A stretch of 50,679 nucleotides of DNA, from positions 1 through 50,679 of the forward strand of contig NZ_MTPX02000008.1 in assembly GCF_002154335.2 (NCBI RefSeq), given 5' to 3'. Origin of the DNA: Actinomyces ruminis (GTDB lineage: Bacteria > Actinomycetota > Actinomycetes > Actinomycetales > Actinomycetaceae). The notes under the pieces were generated by a model that worked only from the letters and a program-made list of their open reading frames with translations, did not search any database and was not told the origin of the DNA. A program made the position numbers and the translations under genes. Of the stretch, positions 9,290-19,072 are shown piece after piece (the first letter of the stretch is position 1; every line of letters begins with the position of its first letter).

Positions 9290-10242
9290 TGGCCTGGCTA
9301 CGCACATCCGCGTCGTCCCCCGGGGCAGGGGCGACAGTGTCCACTGCCTCCCCCGCCCAGGTGGCTCGACGGAGGCTCTACTGGCCCCTGCTCCTTCCGG
9401 CCCTCGTCGTATATGTAGGGCTCCTCATCGTCCCTGCCCTCTACGGCGTCTACATCTCCCTAACGACCTGGACGGGCCGCGGCGAAGCACCCCAGTTCAT
9501 CGGGCTGGGGAACTATATACGACTGTGGAGGGACGCTCTGTTCCGCCAGGCGTTCACCAACACGCTCCTCATTCTCGCGATTTGTGGCGTCGGCATATTC
9601 ACACTGACCTTCATCTTCTCCGCAGTCTTCCGTGAGGTGCGTTGGGGCCGGGCAGCACTGTCGTTGATGTTCTTCCCATACCTGCTCTCCGCGATAGCCG
9701 TTGGTATTGCACTGAGTCTGTTGCTGTCCCCCGACGGACCTCTAAACGCCGGACTGCGCGGGCTGGGGCTGGGATCGTGGGCGCGGATGTGGCTGACGCC
9801 GGACTACATCTTCAAAGTGATTGTTGTCGGTATCGTGTGGGTAAGCGTAGGGTATTACCTCACCCTCATGATGAGCGCGATCGGGCGCATTCCAAGATAC
9901 TACTACGAGGCGGCCGATCTCGACGGCGCCGGTCGACTACGCACATTCTTCAACGTGACTTTGCCTCTGACCTGGGACGTCCTGACGGTCTCAGTGGTGC
10001 TATGGTGCATCAACTCGATCAAGATCTTCGAGTTCATCTATGGCATCACTGGTTCCGGGGATGCGCCGGCGCCAGAGGCCCGCACCCTGACCATCGCCCA
10101 GTTCCTGGCTACCACGGGAGGACGCAATCCCCAGTACCAACTCGGTTTGGGTAGCGCCATGGGGGTAATCATGGTCATTCTCATCTCACTGTTCGTCATC
10201 GGGGTACGGCGACTCATGCGGCGCGATTCCTTGGAGTTCTGA
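9289..10242 (+). CDS. Sugar ABC transporter permease, MalF type
   Basis: This membrane subunit of the carbohydrate importer has about six hydrophobic segments. The EAA loop that contacts the ATPase reads YYYEAADLDGAGRLRTFF around residues 205-220. An N-terminal cytoplasmic stretch of about 25 residues precedes the first membrane segment LYWPLLLPALVVYVGLL. The ATG at 9289 overlaps the preceding stop by one base; a GTG three bases upstream is an alternative. The gene overlaps the following MalG-type permease gene by one base, showing an operon. The cluster has no ATPase gene; such importers often share a general MsiK-like ATPase encoded elsewhere. Confidence 0.92.
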   Translation: MAWLRTSASSPGAGATVSTASPAQVARRRLYWPLLLPALVVYVGLLIVPALYGVYISLTTWTGRGEAPQFIGLGNYIRLWRDALFRQAFTNTLLILAICGVGIFTLTFIFSAVFREVRWGRAALSLMFFPYLLSAIAVGIALSLLLSPDGPLNAGLRGLGLGSWARMWLTPDYIFKVIVVGIVWVSVGYYLTLMMSAIGRIPRYYYEAADLDGAGRLRTFFNVTLPLTWDVLTVSVVLWCINSIKIFEFIYGITGSGDAPAPEARTLTIAQFLATTGGRNPQYQLGLGSAMGVIMVILISLFVIGVRRLMRRDSLEF

Positions 10243-11190
10243 TGACAGAAGAAACGATTGATCTCACCGCGACAACACACGTCGCCGCTGAAGGCGCCAC
10301 CTCCTTACCCGGACACTCTAGTCGCCATCGCATACGACGCGCACTCGGCACCCTGACATGGCAGGCCACCAAACTCGTGATCGCGCTGTGGTGCCTTTTC
10401 AACATCGTTTTATTTGGATGGGTCATTCTCAATTCGTTTCGCGGGGGGTCTGCCATCTTCAGCCGTCCACTCGAGCTACCCAAGACGCTCTCGCCCACAA
10501 ACTACGTCTCCGCCTGGACTGCATCATCGCTGGGCCGGGGCCTGTTCAACACGCTGACCATCGTCGTCACCTGCACGATTATAACCGTGGTACTCGCCTC
10601 GATGGCAGCCTATGTGCTTGCGCGCACCAACGTCCCAACAGCGGGCCCAATCACGTCCTTTTTCGCAATAGGACTCGGGATCCCCGTTCAAGTGGTCATG
10701 ATTCCCTTGTGGGTAGCCATGAATGCGGTCTCCGGGTTCATGTGGGATACCATCGGCTGGTGGGACGAGCGGATTAGCCTTGGTATGCTGTATGTGGCGA
10801 CATCCCTGCCTTTGCCGTATTCCTGCTAACGGGATTCTTCCGGTCCTTGCCAACCGATCTCGAGGAGGCGGCGGCTCTGGATGGAGCCTCTGCGTGGATC
10901 ACCTTCGTCAAGATCATGTGGCCCCTGGCACGCCCTGGGGTACTGTCGGCGGCAATGCTTACCCTCATGGGCCTTTGGAACGAGACACTCCTTGCCCTGG
11001 TGTTCATCACGGACGACAAGAAGTACACCCTGCCACAATCACTGCTGGCACTCCAAGGCACCATGCAATACACGTCCGACTGGGGGGACTATTCGCCGGA
11101 ATCGTCATCGTCGTCATTCCCACCGTCCTACTCTATGCCATTCTTGGCAAACGGTTAGTCGAGGGGATGACGCTCGGCTCAGGCAAATAG
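10242..11190 (+). CDS. Sugar ABC transporter permease, MalG type (frame broken twice)
   Basis: This is the second membrane subunit of the importer. The first 189 or so residues read through VVMIPLWVAMNAVSGFMWDT. The sequence then continues in another frame with PAFAVFLLTGFFRSLPTDLEEAAALDGAS, which contains the EAA loop, and in a third frame with GLFAGIVIVVIPTVLLYAIL to the stop at 11188-11190. One missing base near 10808 (CTGCC before TTTGCC) and one in the G run at 11080-11085 explain both breaks. The reconstructed protein has the full MalG architecture, so an assembly error is more likely than decay. About 67 bases separate it from the mutase gene. Confidence 0.85.
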
Positions 11191-11257
11191 CAACCAGACC
11201 TTTTACTGTTCCACTTTCCATTCCCTTTCCCAGCCCATCGTCTTTGAAAGGCTGACA

Positions 11258-12679
11258 ATGATTCAGTTCGGAACCGGCGGTTGGCGAGCCATCATCGCGG
11301 ATGGCTTCACCCGCGCCAACGTTCGCTACTCACTCAGGCACTCGCGAATCGCATGGCCCTAGAGGGCTCCACTGACCGCGGCGTCGTCATCGGCTACGAC
11401 CGCCGCTTCCTGTCCGACACCGCCGCCTGGTGGGCAGTTGAGGTTCTCGTGGGCAACGGGGTGCCCACCACCGTCCTTGACCGTCCCGCCCCCACCCCTA
11501 CGACCATGTGGACCGTACGAGACACCGGAGCCGCCTACGGCATGGTCGTGACCGCGTCACACAACCCTGCTCTGTATAACGGCATTAAAGTCGTTCTGCC
11601 AGGCGGACGTGACGCCGACCTCGCCACCACCGACGCCTGAGCGAGCACGCCAACGCCCTAACGGAAGCGGACGTGCGCGCCGTCGCGCCCGAGAAGGCCC
11701 GCTCCCACCCTCTCGTCATCGTCCAAACCTCGCTTAACCAGTACCTCGACGCGATTCTCGACAAGCTGGACACCGAGACAATCCGCCACGCCCACATGCA
11801 CCTCGTCCTCGATCCCATGTTCGGCGTCTCCGAGACGAGCCTGCAAACCATTCTGCTCACTGCCCGCTGCCAGGTTGAGGCTATCCACGACCGCCACGAC
11901 CCGCTCTTCGGCGGGCACGTGCCTTCTCCCACTGAGGACACGCTCACGGCACTGCGTCATGCCGTCCTCGATTCGGGGGCAGATATGGGTATCGCCACCG
12001 ACGGCGACGCCGACCGTCTGGGTATTATCGACGATAAGGGAGCTTACATCACCGCCAACCAGGTACTGGTCCTGCTCTATGACTATCTTCTCACCCGCAA
12101 AGGTGGAGCGGCCCGGTGGTGCGCAACATGTCGACCACCCACATGCTCGACCGCGTGGCCGCCGCCCACGGCCAAACCTGCTACGAGGTGCCCGTAGGTT
12201 TCAAGTGGATCAGTGCGAAGATGGCCGAGACAGACGCCGTCATCGGCGGGGAGTCTTCTGGGGGTCTGACCGTGCGCGGTCACATACCCGGAAAGGATGG
12301 CGTCTACGCCGGTTCCCTGCTGGTGGAGGCCGTGGCTGCCTCCGGCAAGTCTCTGTCCGAGCTGTATGCCGACATTATCGAGCGCTACGGCGAGCTTGTC
12401 ATGGTTGAGGCTGCTTACGGCTTCACCGTCGAGCGCCGCAGCCAGCTGGCCTCGCTGATCTTTGAGGATCATAACCTGCCGGACTTCACTGTTCTGGGTC
12501 ATAAGACCGAAAAGGTCATCTGGGAGGACGGCTGCAAGGTCTACTTCACCGATGGCGGATGGACGACCATCCGCTTCTCGGGGACAGAGCCCCTGTTGCG
12601 TGTGTTCTGCGAGATGCCCACCCGCAACCAGGCGCAGACCGTTGCCGACGCCATCGCCACCTACTACGAACTGAGCTGA
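11258..12679 (+). CDS. Phosphoglucomutase/phosphomannomutase (frame broken three times)
   Basis: Alpha-D-phosphohexomutases interconvert sugar 1- and 6-phosphates through a phosphoserine. The gene begins MIQFGTGGWRAIIADGFTRA at 11258 and is spread over three frames, with breaks near 11327, 11636 and 12107, each cured by one added base. All four family motifs survive: TASHNP with the active serine, DGDADR for the metal, GGESSGG for sugar binding, and RFSGTEPLLR for phosphate binding. Reconstructed length is about 474 residues, normal for the family. It lies between the importer and the nucleotidyltransferase, so it probably links sugar 1-phosphate made by the neighbouring kinase to glycolysis. 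Intact motifs argue against a pseudogene. Confidence 0.87.
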
Positions 12680-12683
12680 CGAC

Positions 12684-13493
12684 ATGACCGACACGACCAC
12701 CCGCACAGCTCTCATTCTCGCCCGAGGCTTGGGCACGCGGATGCGCGCCGTCAGCGGCGGCTCCATCATCAAGACTGACCAGGCTGCCGCTGCTGTCAGC
12801 GGCTACAAGGCCCTCATGCCCATCGGAGAGCACCGCCTCGTCGATTACTCCATGAGTGCTCTGGCGGATGCCGGCATCGAGCGCATCGTACTAGTCGTCG
12901 GTCCGAAACACGACGATTTTTCAGCACACCTACGCTCGCTCAGCCTGACTCGAATTGCCGTCGAGCTTGCCGTCCAGGTCGAGCCGCTGGGCACCGCCGA
13001 CGCCGTCGTATCGGCCGCCGGGGCCATAGGTGATGAGCCCTTCCTTATGGTCAATGGCGACAACTACTACCCACCGGAGGGAATCCGGGCTCTCGCCGCC
13101 CACAAGGGCAACGCCTTGCTCGGTTTTGACCGCGCCGCTCTCGTGGCTGATTCCAACATCCCAACCGAGCGAGTGGCGTCTTTCGCACTAATATGTTCGA
13201 AAGATGGCCGGCTAATGGACATTGTCGAAAAACCAACGCCAGAGGCGGTCAGTTCTGCCGGGCCACATGCACAAATCTCGATGAACTGCTTCACCTTCAT
13301 GCCAGATATCTTCGAGGCCTGCCGCCGCATCTCACCATCGCCGCGTGGTGAGTACGAGATCGTAGACGCCGTGCGCGCCCTAGATACTCCAGTGACGGTC
13401 ATCGGTTGGAGCGGTCCGGTACTCGACCTGACATGCCGTGACGATATCGCGGATGTCGAAGCCCGTCTCGCCACCACTGAGGTGTTCCTATGA
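12684..13493 (+). CDS. Sugar-1-phosphate nucleotidyltransferase
   Basis: The 269-residue protein has the nucleotidyltransferase fold that makes NDP-sugars from sugar 1-phosphate and NTP. The P-loop-like signature LILARGLGTRMR is at about residues 10-21, GYKALMPIG supplies the next conserved lysine, VNGDNYY resembles the metal-binding aspartate region, and DIVEKP is a typical substrate-loop motif. The first motif has Arg where most relatives have Ala or Gly (ILARG against ILAGG). The gene starts 4 bases after the mutase stop and overlaps the kinase start as ATGA. Nucleotide and sugar specificity cannot be read from the sequence. Confidence 0.85.
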   Translation: MTDTTTRTALILARGLGTRMRAVSGGSIIKTDQAAAAVSGYKALMPIGEHRLVDYSMSALADAGIERIVLVVGPKHDDFSAHLRSLSLTRIAVELAVQVEPLGTADAVVSAAGAIGDEPFLMVNGDNYYPPEGIRALAAHKGNALLGFDRAALVADSNIPTERVASFALICSKDGRLMDIVEKPTPEAVSSAGPHAQISMNCFTFMPDIFEACRRISPSPRGEYEIVDAVRALDTPVTVIGWSGPVLDLTCRDDIADVEARLATTEVFL

Positions 13494-14785
13494 ATGAGCA
13501 CGGTATTCCCGCAGTCGCGACCTACCTCAGCAGCTCCGCCCCCGTACGCTCGGCCTGGCGCGTACCCGGGCGTATCGAGATCCTGGGCAAGCACACCGAC
13601 TACGCCGGAGGACGGGTCTTGGTGGGTGCCGTCGACCGGGGAATCACCGCCTGCGCCGAACGTTCCAACAACGCGGAAGGTACCATCACGGCCACAACGA
13701 CAGCCGGCGGTGAACCCGTGTCGCTGACAGCCAACGTCAACGCGGCTTTGCCAGTTGGCCACTGGGGGCACTACCTGCAGACGGTACTCGATCGGCTGAC
13801 CAACAACTTCGGCGCGTCGGTACCCGCATGTCTGACAATCACCTCGGACCTGCCGCCAGCGTCAGGCATGAGTTCTTCCTCGTCGCTTGTCTGCGCGTGC
13901 ACCCTCGCCCTGGCAGATCTCAACGGTTGGTCCTCCACGGAGGTGTGGAAGCGCAACAATCCCGATCGCCTGTCACTCGCCGGCTACTTAGCCAGCGTCG
14001 AGAACGGGAGAGATTGGCGCGAACTGCCAGGCACAACGGGTGTAGGAACGCAGGGAGGCAGCGAAGACCACACGGGCATACTGTGCGGAGCAAGAGACAA
14101 GTTGATCTACGCCGAGTTTGCCCCTGCGCAAATACTTCGTCTTATCACCTTTCCCTCACGGTGGTCGATCGTCGTAGGTATCAGCGGCATACTAGCTGAA
14201 AAGAGCGGCGCAGCGCTTGCGGACTACAACCGCGGTCCGGCAACGCTGCAGACAGTACTCGCGCGCTGGAACGAAGCCAATGGGCGCAGTGACGCCACAC
14301 TGGCGAGCGCGGTCCGTTCACTTATCGGCGACGCCACCGGAAGTGAAGCCATAAAAGACCCACAGCTGAAAAAGCTACTTAATTTCACACAGTCAAGTTA
14401 CGAGAGAGGACGCGTCGAACAATTCCTCATAGAGTCGCTAGTCCTTGTGCCCGCTGGAGCCGACGCTATCGCAGCAGCCGACTCTGACGCAATAGGAGCA
14501 ATAGTCAATCGCTCGCATACCTTAGCAAACGAGCGCTTGCTCAACCAAGTCCCGGCTACAAACTCAATGGTGTCTCTGGCCCGACACATGGGTGCAATCG
14601 GGGCCTCAGCCTTCGGCGCAGGATGGGGCGGTTCAGTTTATGCCATCGTGCCGAGCGCTGATGCCTACGCCTTCGCAGACGAATGGATAGAACGGTACAG
14701 AGAAGACTACGACGCGCCTCCCTCAGCCGCAGCCTTCGTTACACGACCGGGGGACAGCGCTACACAGCTGGAGAATTATCCATAG
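13490..14785 (+). CDS. GHMP-family sugar kinase, galactokinase-like
   Basis: Galactokinase-type enzymes phosphorylate a sugar at C1. The 431-residue protein shows GRIEILGKHTDYAGG at about residues 24-38, matching the galactokinase signature, with Lys in place of the usual Glu in GEHTDY. The ATP-binding motif PPASGMSSSSSLV is near residue 121-133, and GAIGASAFGAGWGGSVYAI near residue 364-382 is the third GHMP motif. Four overlapping bases couple it to the nucleotidyltransferase gene. The family also includes arabinokinases and other sugar kinases, and the locus has no galT or galE, so galactose is not assured as substrate. It is the last gene of the operon. Confidence 0.85.
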   Translation: MNEHGIPAVATYLSSSAPVRSAWRVPGRIEILGKHTDYAGGRVLVGAVDRGITACAERSNNAEGTITATTTAGGEPVSLTANVNAALPVGHWGHYLQTVLDRLTNNFGASVPACLTITSDLPPASGMSSSSSLVCACTLALADLNGWSSTEVWKRNNPDRLSLAGYLASVENGRDWRELPGTTGVGTQGGSEDHTGILCGARDKLIYAEFAPAQILRLITFPSRWSIVVGISGILAEKSGAALADYNRGPATLQTVLARWNEANGRSDATLASAVRSLIGDATGSEAIKDPQLKKLLNFTQSSYERGRVEQFLIESLVLVPAGADAIAAADSDAIGAIVNRSHTLANERLLNQVPATNSMVSLARHMGAIGASAFGAGWGGSVYAIVPSADAYAFADEWIERYREDYDAPPSAAAFVTRPGDSATQLENYP

Positions 14786-15059
14786 GGGGTGTAGGAAGAT
14801 CCAGCGCGCCAGAGTCCAGGTTGGTGAGACGACGTGTCTTTGAGACGACGCGGAGGTCTTAGCCCGAGCCTCTCAGGAAGCAAGCCGCCTGCGATGACTG
14901 CTATAGCACAAAGCTGGATCGCCACCAGCTTGAGGCCCCACCGCGCCACGCCACCGACACACGCGCGCCAACCGCCATCCGTCAGCCCACCAAACCCCCA
15001 AACCGGAAGAGCCATGTCGCCAATAAGCTGGCGACATCCCCCTCCCAATCGCCTGGGCA

Positions 15060-15587
15060 TCAACCGGCGTCCTGGCGGACTGTCCGGTTGCCGAGGTCGG
15101 CGTCGAGGGTGACGCGCGTGGCCGAGGTCAACGCGATCGCCGGGCAGGCGCCGGCGCCCGGCAAGGAACCGACGCTGAGGTTGATCGTGACATCCTGTTC
15201 GGTCTCGATGACCTCCACACTCACGCCCTCGCACTGCGCGGAACCGGCCAGGAAAGTCACCTCGACCGTCCGCGGGTCCACCAGCTCCCACGAATCCCAC
15301 GCCACACTGGCGGGCGAGACGAGGTCATCGCGGGGCTGAAGCACCTGGACCGATTCCGTCGCATCGTCGGCCGGCGCGGGAACGCTCGTTGACCCCGCCG
15401 TTCCAGAGTCACCGGTGGATGTGGCCTGGCCTGCGGACGAGTCCGTGCCCTTCGGACCGGTCGAGTCCGTGGAGGAGGTGGGAGAGTCCTGCGCTTGCGT
15501 GCAGCCTCCCGCGCCCATGCCTCCTGCGAGTGCGACGCCCGCGGCAAGCGCGATCCTGGTCATCGTGCGGCGTCTGATAAGCGACAT
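15060..15587 (-). CDS. Probable secreted lipoprotein
   Basis: The 175-residue product begins MSLIRRRTMTRIALAAGVALAGG, a basic and hydrophobic signal region, followed by a cysteine at about residue 29 in a weak lipobox (AGGC). A Ser/Thr/Asp-rich stretch of about 50 residues follows, then a compact domain with two cysteines (AQCEGVSVEV and GACPAIALTS) that may form a disulfide. The ATG at 15587 is chosen because AGGGGG lies just upstream; an earlier in-frame ATG has no signal sequence next to it. It follows the protease gene by 43 bases on the same strand and is probably co-transcribed. Function is unknown. The gap 14786-15059 shows no gene. Confidence 0.65.
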   Translation of the reverse strand: MSLIRRRTMTRIALAAGVALAGGMGAGGCTQAQDSPTSSTDSTGPKGTDSSAGQATSTGDSGTAGSTSVPAPADDATESVQVLQPRDDLVSPASVAWDSWELVDPRTVEVTFLAGSAQCEGVSVEVIETEQDVTINLSVGSLPGAGACPAIALTSATRVTLDADLGNRTVRQDAG

Positions 15588-15630
15588 GATCGCCCCCTGT
15601 GCTCGGTGGTCGGCGTCGATGCACGCCGAG

Positions 15631-16842
15631 TCAGTCATGGTTTGAGGCGTCCACCATCTTCTTGACATCGGTGTTGAAGTAGGGCCCCCAGTTCTGATCC
15701 GAGGAGTCCAGCCATGTGGAGGTCACCGACCGAACGTACCCCAGCCCGGTGCTGTTGTTGTACCAGGCGAGCCAGGGCCCGCCCGACGAGCCGCGCCCGA
15801 AGTCGCAGCCGGTGACCGTATCCCGATCGCTGTCGCCGCGGGTGGCGCCCCAGCATGCCCACATGCTGTAGCGGCCGTTCGGATTGCTCTTGTTGCTCGG
15901 GTAGCCGAAGATCGAGACGTCGAAGCTCTTGGAGCCGTTCCACATGAGGCCGTGTCCACCTACCGCGTCCACGATCCTTCGGTTATCGTCTCCACCGTTG
16001 TTGAGGGTAATGACACCGACGTCGTGGGACAGGTCCGCGTCGTTGATCCAAGAGTTGAATGTGCGCAGGGTACGCGCGGTCCAGATTCCCACCGGATCGG
16101 GGTCCGCGTTCCGGCCGTCGTAGGCGGGGACGAACACGACGTTCTGCGACCAGGATCCCTGGTAATACACGCAATGGCCCGCGGTAATGATCACGCGTCT
16201 GGTCGGGGTATTGAGCGCGGACGCCGAACAGTATCCGTTGTTTTTCTCGTAGCCCTCGAAGAACAATTTGCCGTTGGTGACGGAGAAGTTTGTCACCGGA
16301 GGCGCAACCACGAGAGTCTCCTCATCTGACTCCGCGGTCCGCGTTTGCAGGTCCTCGTCGAAAACGCCGGCGGCCTCCGCCTGCGCCAGCACGTCGTCGG
16401 AAGGCTGGACGGGATCGGTGGCGCCCGCCTCCCCCTCGGCGGACGCCAGCACCGACGCCTCGGCCTCGGCGAGCTGTTCGGGGTCCGCTACGACGTCGAC
16501 GGGCTTAGCCTGCGCCATCCGCTCGGGCGTCCAGTAGTCGATCACGTCCTGGTTGGATTCGGCGTCGGCGTTGTCCAGCGCGGCCTCGTCCGCGAGCACC
16601 GCCTCTTGGCCGAAGCTGTTGGGCGCGACGACGGCGGTTGAAGCGGCGTCGTCATCTTCAGCAACCGGCGCGGCAGCCCCCGATGGCGCGGCCACGCCGC
16701 CCGGGGCGGGCGCGGCGGCGGTTCCGGACGTCGACGTAGCCGCGACTGCGGGGGAAACCGCCAGGACCGCAATCGCAGTCAACGACACAAACGCCGCTAT
16801 CGGGGTTTTGATGGGCTTCTTTCCGGTGAGTCTCGCGTTCAT
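15631..16842 (-). CDS. Secreted trypsin-like serine protease
   Basis: This 403-residue protein is a chymotrypsin-fold peptidase of the V8/glutamyl endopeptidase-like kind. The catalytic triad is visible: His223 in TAGHC, Asp274 in SHDVGVI, and Ser353 in GRGSSGGPW. A signal peptide ends near AVAAT at residues 31-36. About 150 residues of Ala- and acid-rich sequence separate it from the protease domain at about 180-403 and probably form a propeptide. Cys205 and Cys224 flank the active histidine and could pair. The ATG at 16842 has a good GGGAGG ribosome binding site 5 bases upstream. Its substrate is not known; a role at the host or cell surface is possible. Confidence 0.88.
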   Translation of the reverse strand: MNARLTGKKPIKTPIAAFVSLTAIAVLAVSPAVAATSTSGTAAAPAPGGVAAPSGAAAPVAEDDDAASTAVVAPNSFGQEAVLADEAALDNADAESNQDVIDYWTPERMAQAKPVDVVADPEQLAEAEASVLASAEGEAGATDPVQPSDDVLAQAEAAGVFDEDLQTRTAESDEETLVVAPPVTNFSVTNGKLFFEGYEKNNGYCSASALNTPTRRVIITAGHCVYYQGSWSQNVVFVPAYDGRNADPDPVGIWTARTLRTFNSWINDADLSHDVGVITLNNGGDDNRRIVDAVGGHGLMWNGSKSFDVSIFGYPSNKSNPNGRYSMWACWGATRGDSDRDTVTGCDFGRGSSGGPWLAWYNNSTGLGYVRSVTSTWLDSSDQNWGPYFNTDVKKMVDASNHD

Positions 16843-16965
16843 GGGATCCTCCCATACCCGCCCCACGGAATCGCCTCGAGCAAATAGCGCTGCACACTTA
16901 GGCGCCAGGGCGGATATTGGATATTGCAGGGTTCAGAGGCACGACCGCGCAAGCGATCAAAACTC

Positions 16966-16994
16966 ACGGTAATGGCATGAACACATTGAGTCAA
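16966..16994 (-). promoter_or_regulatory. Predicted promoter of the protease gene
   Basis: On the minus strand TTGACT (16994-16989) and TACCGT (16971-16966) are separated by 17 bases, a good match to a housekeeping sigma promoter. Transcription would begin about 115 bases before the protease start codon. No experimental support. Confidence 0.5.
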
Positions 16995-17085
16995 CCGCTC
17001 GCGGAGGTCCACCGCGGGCACCCGCAAACATGGCGCGGCACCTCATACGGAGGCTAAGGCGCACAGACTCCTGTCCGCGAGCATC

Positions 17086-18495
17086 TCAGACGGCGTCGCG
17101 AGTAACGGGGCAGGTCATGCAGTGGGCGCCGCCGCGGCCGCGCACCAGCTCGACGCCCGGGGTCTCAATGACCTCCACACCCGCCCGGCGCAGCACGTCG
17201 TTGGCGCTCTGGTTGTGGGCGTAGCCGATGACCCGCCCCGGTGCCAGGGCGACGACGTTGCAGGAGTCGCGGGACAGCTCGCGCAGCGCCTCGGCCTCGT
17301 CGGACATGTCGGGGCTGATGACCTTGAAGGCGTCCACGCCGGCGGCGCGCGCCAGCACGGCGTCCATGTCACCGCCGTCGTGGACGGTTACCCGCAGGGC
17401 GGAGTCCTTGGTGGAGCCGTGGCTGGCACCGGGCTCGATCTCCACGGTGGTGACGTCGTTGAAGCCTGAGAAGCGCAGGTAGGTGTCGGGGGCGACCATG
17501 GTCATGAGCGTGTCCAGGTGCATGACCGCGTCGAGCTCGGTGTAGAAGGCGCGGTCGGGCATGTGCACGCCGAGGACCCGGTCGGCGACGCCGTCGGCGA
17601 ACAGACGGGTGGCCAGGCGCTCCACGCCCGCTGCCGACGAGCGGTGGGTCAGTCCCATGACCAGGGTGCGGTTGCCCAGCACCTGGAAGTCGCCGCCCTC
17701 AACGGTGGCCGGAGAGGCGCCGTGCGGCTCCACCCACAGCGGGCCGCGCTCCCCCGGAGCCCGCTCCGACGACGTCGACGACGGCGCACCCGGGAGCAGG
17801 GCGAGGTCGAGCCGACCGGCGAAGGCGGGGTGGAAGCGGTAGACGGCCTCGTAGTTGACGGCCTCGCGGCGGCGCGGGGCCAGCGCCATGGTGTTCACGG
17901 ACACGCCGCCGTACAGCCAGGAGGAGGTGTCTCGGGTGAACAGGTGGTTGGGCAGGGGGGTGACCACGAACTGCCCTTCGAGGGTGGACAGGTAGGTGGT
18001 GGCGAACAGGGTGGCGGCGTCGGCGGGGTCCAGACGCTCGCGCAGCTCGTTGCGGGTGATGCCGGCCAGGAGGACCTCGGCGAGTTCGGCGTCGGGCAGG
18101 CCGCCCAGGAAGTCGATGAGCACCTCGGAGGTGGACACGCCTACGGCCTGCGGGCCGACCGTCTCCTCCAGGACCAGGCGGCGGGCCTCGGGGACGGCGA
18201 GGGTCTCGGTGAGCAGGTCGCGGAAGTCGTGGACGATCACGCCCTCGGCGCGCAGGATGGCGGTGAAGGCGTCGTGCTCGGCCTGGGCGCGGGCGATGTT
18301 CAGGGCGTCGTCGAATAGCAGGGAGTTGGCGTTGATCGGGGTGATGCGGGCGATCTCCTGCCCGGGCCGGTGGACGATGACCTCGCGCAGGCGGCCGGTC
18401 TCGGAGTCGACGCGGCCGCCGCCGGCTGAGCGCGGAATGACCGTGCGGTCGGCGGGATCCGGGGCCGTCTGGGGACTGGTCGTCATGAGCGTCAT
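17086..18495 (-). CDS. arcA: Arginine deiminase
   Basis: ArcA hydrolyses arginine to citrulline and ammonia, the first step of the ATP-yielding arginine deiminase pathway. The 469-residue protein has the guanidine-modifying fold with [22 protein letters not shown] and the C-terminal GGAHCMTCP carrying the catalytic cysteine near residue 459. An insert rich in Ser, Pro and Gly near residues 230-250 makes it longer than the common 410 residues. Neither carbamate kinase nor an arginine/ornithine antiporter is nearby; the ornithine carbamoyltransferase gene lies at 3265-4320. A second in-frame ATG at 18486 is an alternative start. Confidence 0.94.
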   Translation of the reverse strand: MTLMTTSPQTAPDPADRTVIPRSAGGGRVDSETGRLREVIVHRPGQEIARITPINANSLLFDDALNIARAQAEHDAFTAILRAEGVIVHDFRDLLTETLAVPEARRLVLEETVGPQAVGVSTSEVLIDFLGGLPDAELAEVLLAGITRNELRERLDPADAATLFATTYLSTLEGQFVVTPLPNHLFTRDTSSWLYGGVSVNTMALAPRRREAVNYEAVYRFHPAFAGRLDLALLPGAPSSTSSERAPGERGPLWVEPHGASPATVEGGDFQVLGNRTLVMGLTHRSSAAGVERLATRLFADGVADRVLGVHMPDRAFYTELDAVMHLDTLMTMVAPDTYLRFSGFNDVTTVEIEPGASHGSTKDSALRVTVHDGGDMDAVLARAAGVDAFKVISPDMSDEAEALRELSRDSCNVVALAPGRVIGYAHNQSANDVLRRAGVEVIETPGVELVRGRGGAHCMTCPVTRDAV

Positions 18496-18740
18496 GGGCC
18501 CAGGCTAGCCGGGTCCAGCGGCAGCCGCGGCATGTGGGCGGCGAGGGCGGCGAGCCGGGCATGGAGCGCGCCGTCGGGGTACGCGCCTGCGCTCACGGAG
18601 CGAACGCAGGTCTGGTCACTTGCAGCCGCACAGCTCGTTGAACGAGCTTGTCCGGTTTGTGGGCGTGGCGGGTGGTGAGTGTTGCTGGCCTGGTGGGTTG
18701 GGGCTGGTGGGGATCCCGGGCACCCCGCCGTGAGGCGAAA

Positions 18741-18860
18741 TGTCCAAAATCGGCAGTAACGGCCTGCGGGCGCGGAGCGGCCCGGCACAAAACGTTGGAA
18801 TGACGCCAATCGCGATTCGCCGTCGGCGGGTATGAAGGCTGTTCCTGCCGATTTTGGACA
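18741..18860. repeat. Long-loop inverted repeat between arcA and a lipoprotein gene
   Basis: TGTCCAAAATCGGCAG at 18741-18756 is repeated exactly inverted at 18845-18860, with an 88-base spacer. The arms are AT-richer than the GC-rich spacer. No convincing gene is seen in the whole gap 18496-19072. The element could be a small mobile or REP-like repeat. Confidence 0.6.
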
Positions 18861-19072
18861 CTTTGGGCCGCCGCACGGGACTCGGCGCCAACGGCGGGTC
18901 GCGGGCCCCAGCCCACGCACCCGAGCTAACGCCGGAATCCAACGCCAACCCCGAAGCTGGAAGAACCGCTGAATGCCGGTCCGCAGCGATAGAGCACCAC
19001 CGTGGGCCGACAGCGAGGGGTGTGAGCCGACGGTTCGGGCGCTCGACGGCCGTCGCCCGTCAGCCAGGCTGG

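Noticed and set aside
11258..12679. Phosphohexomutase as a decayed pseudogene
   Set aside because: All four family motifs are intact, and all three breaks are single lost bases of the same kind seen in atpD. Sequence error is the simpler explanation.
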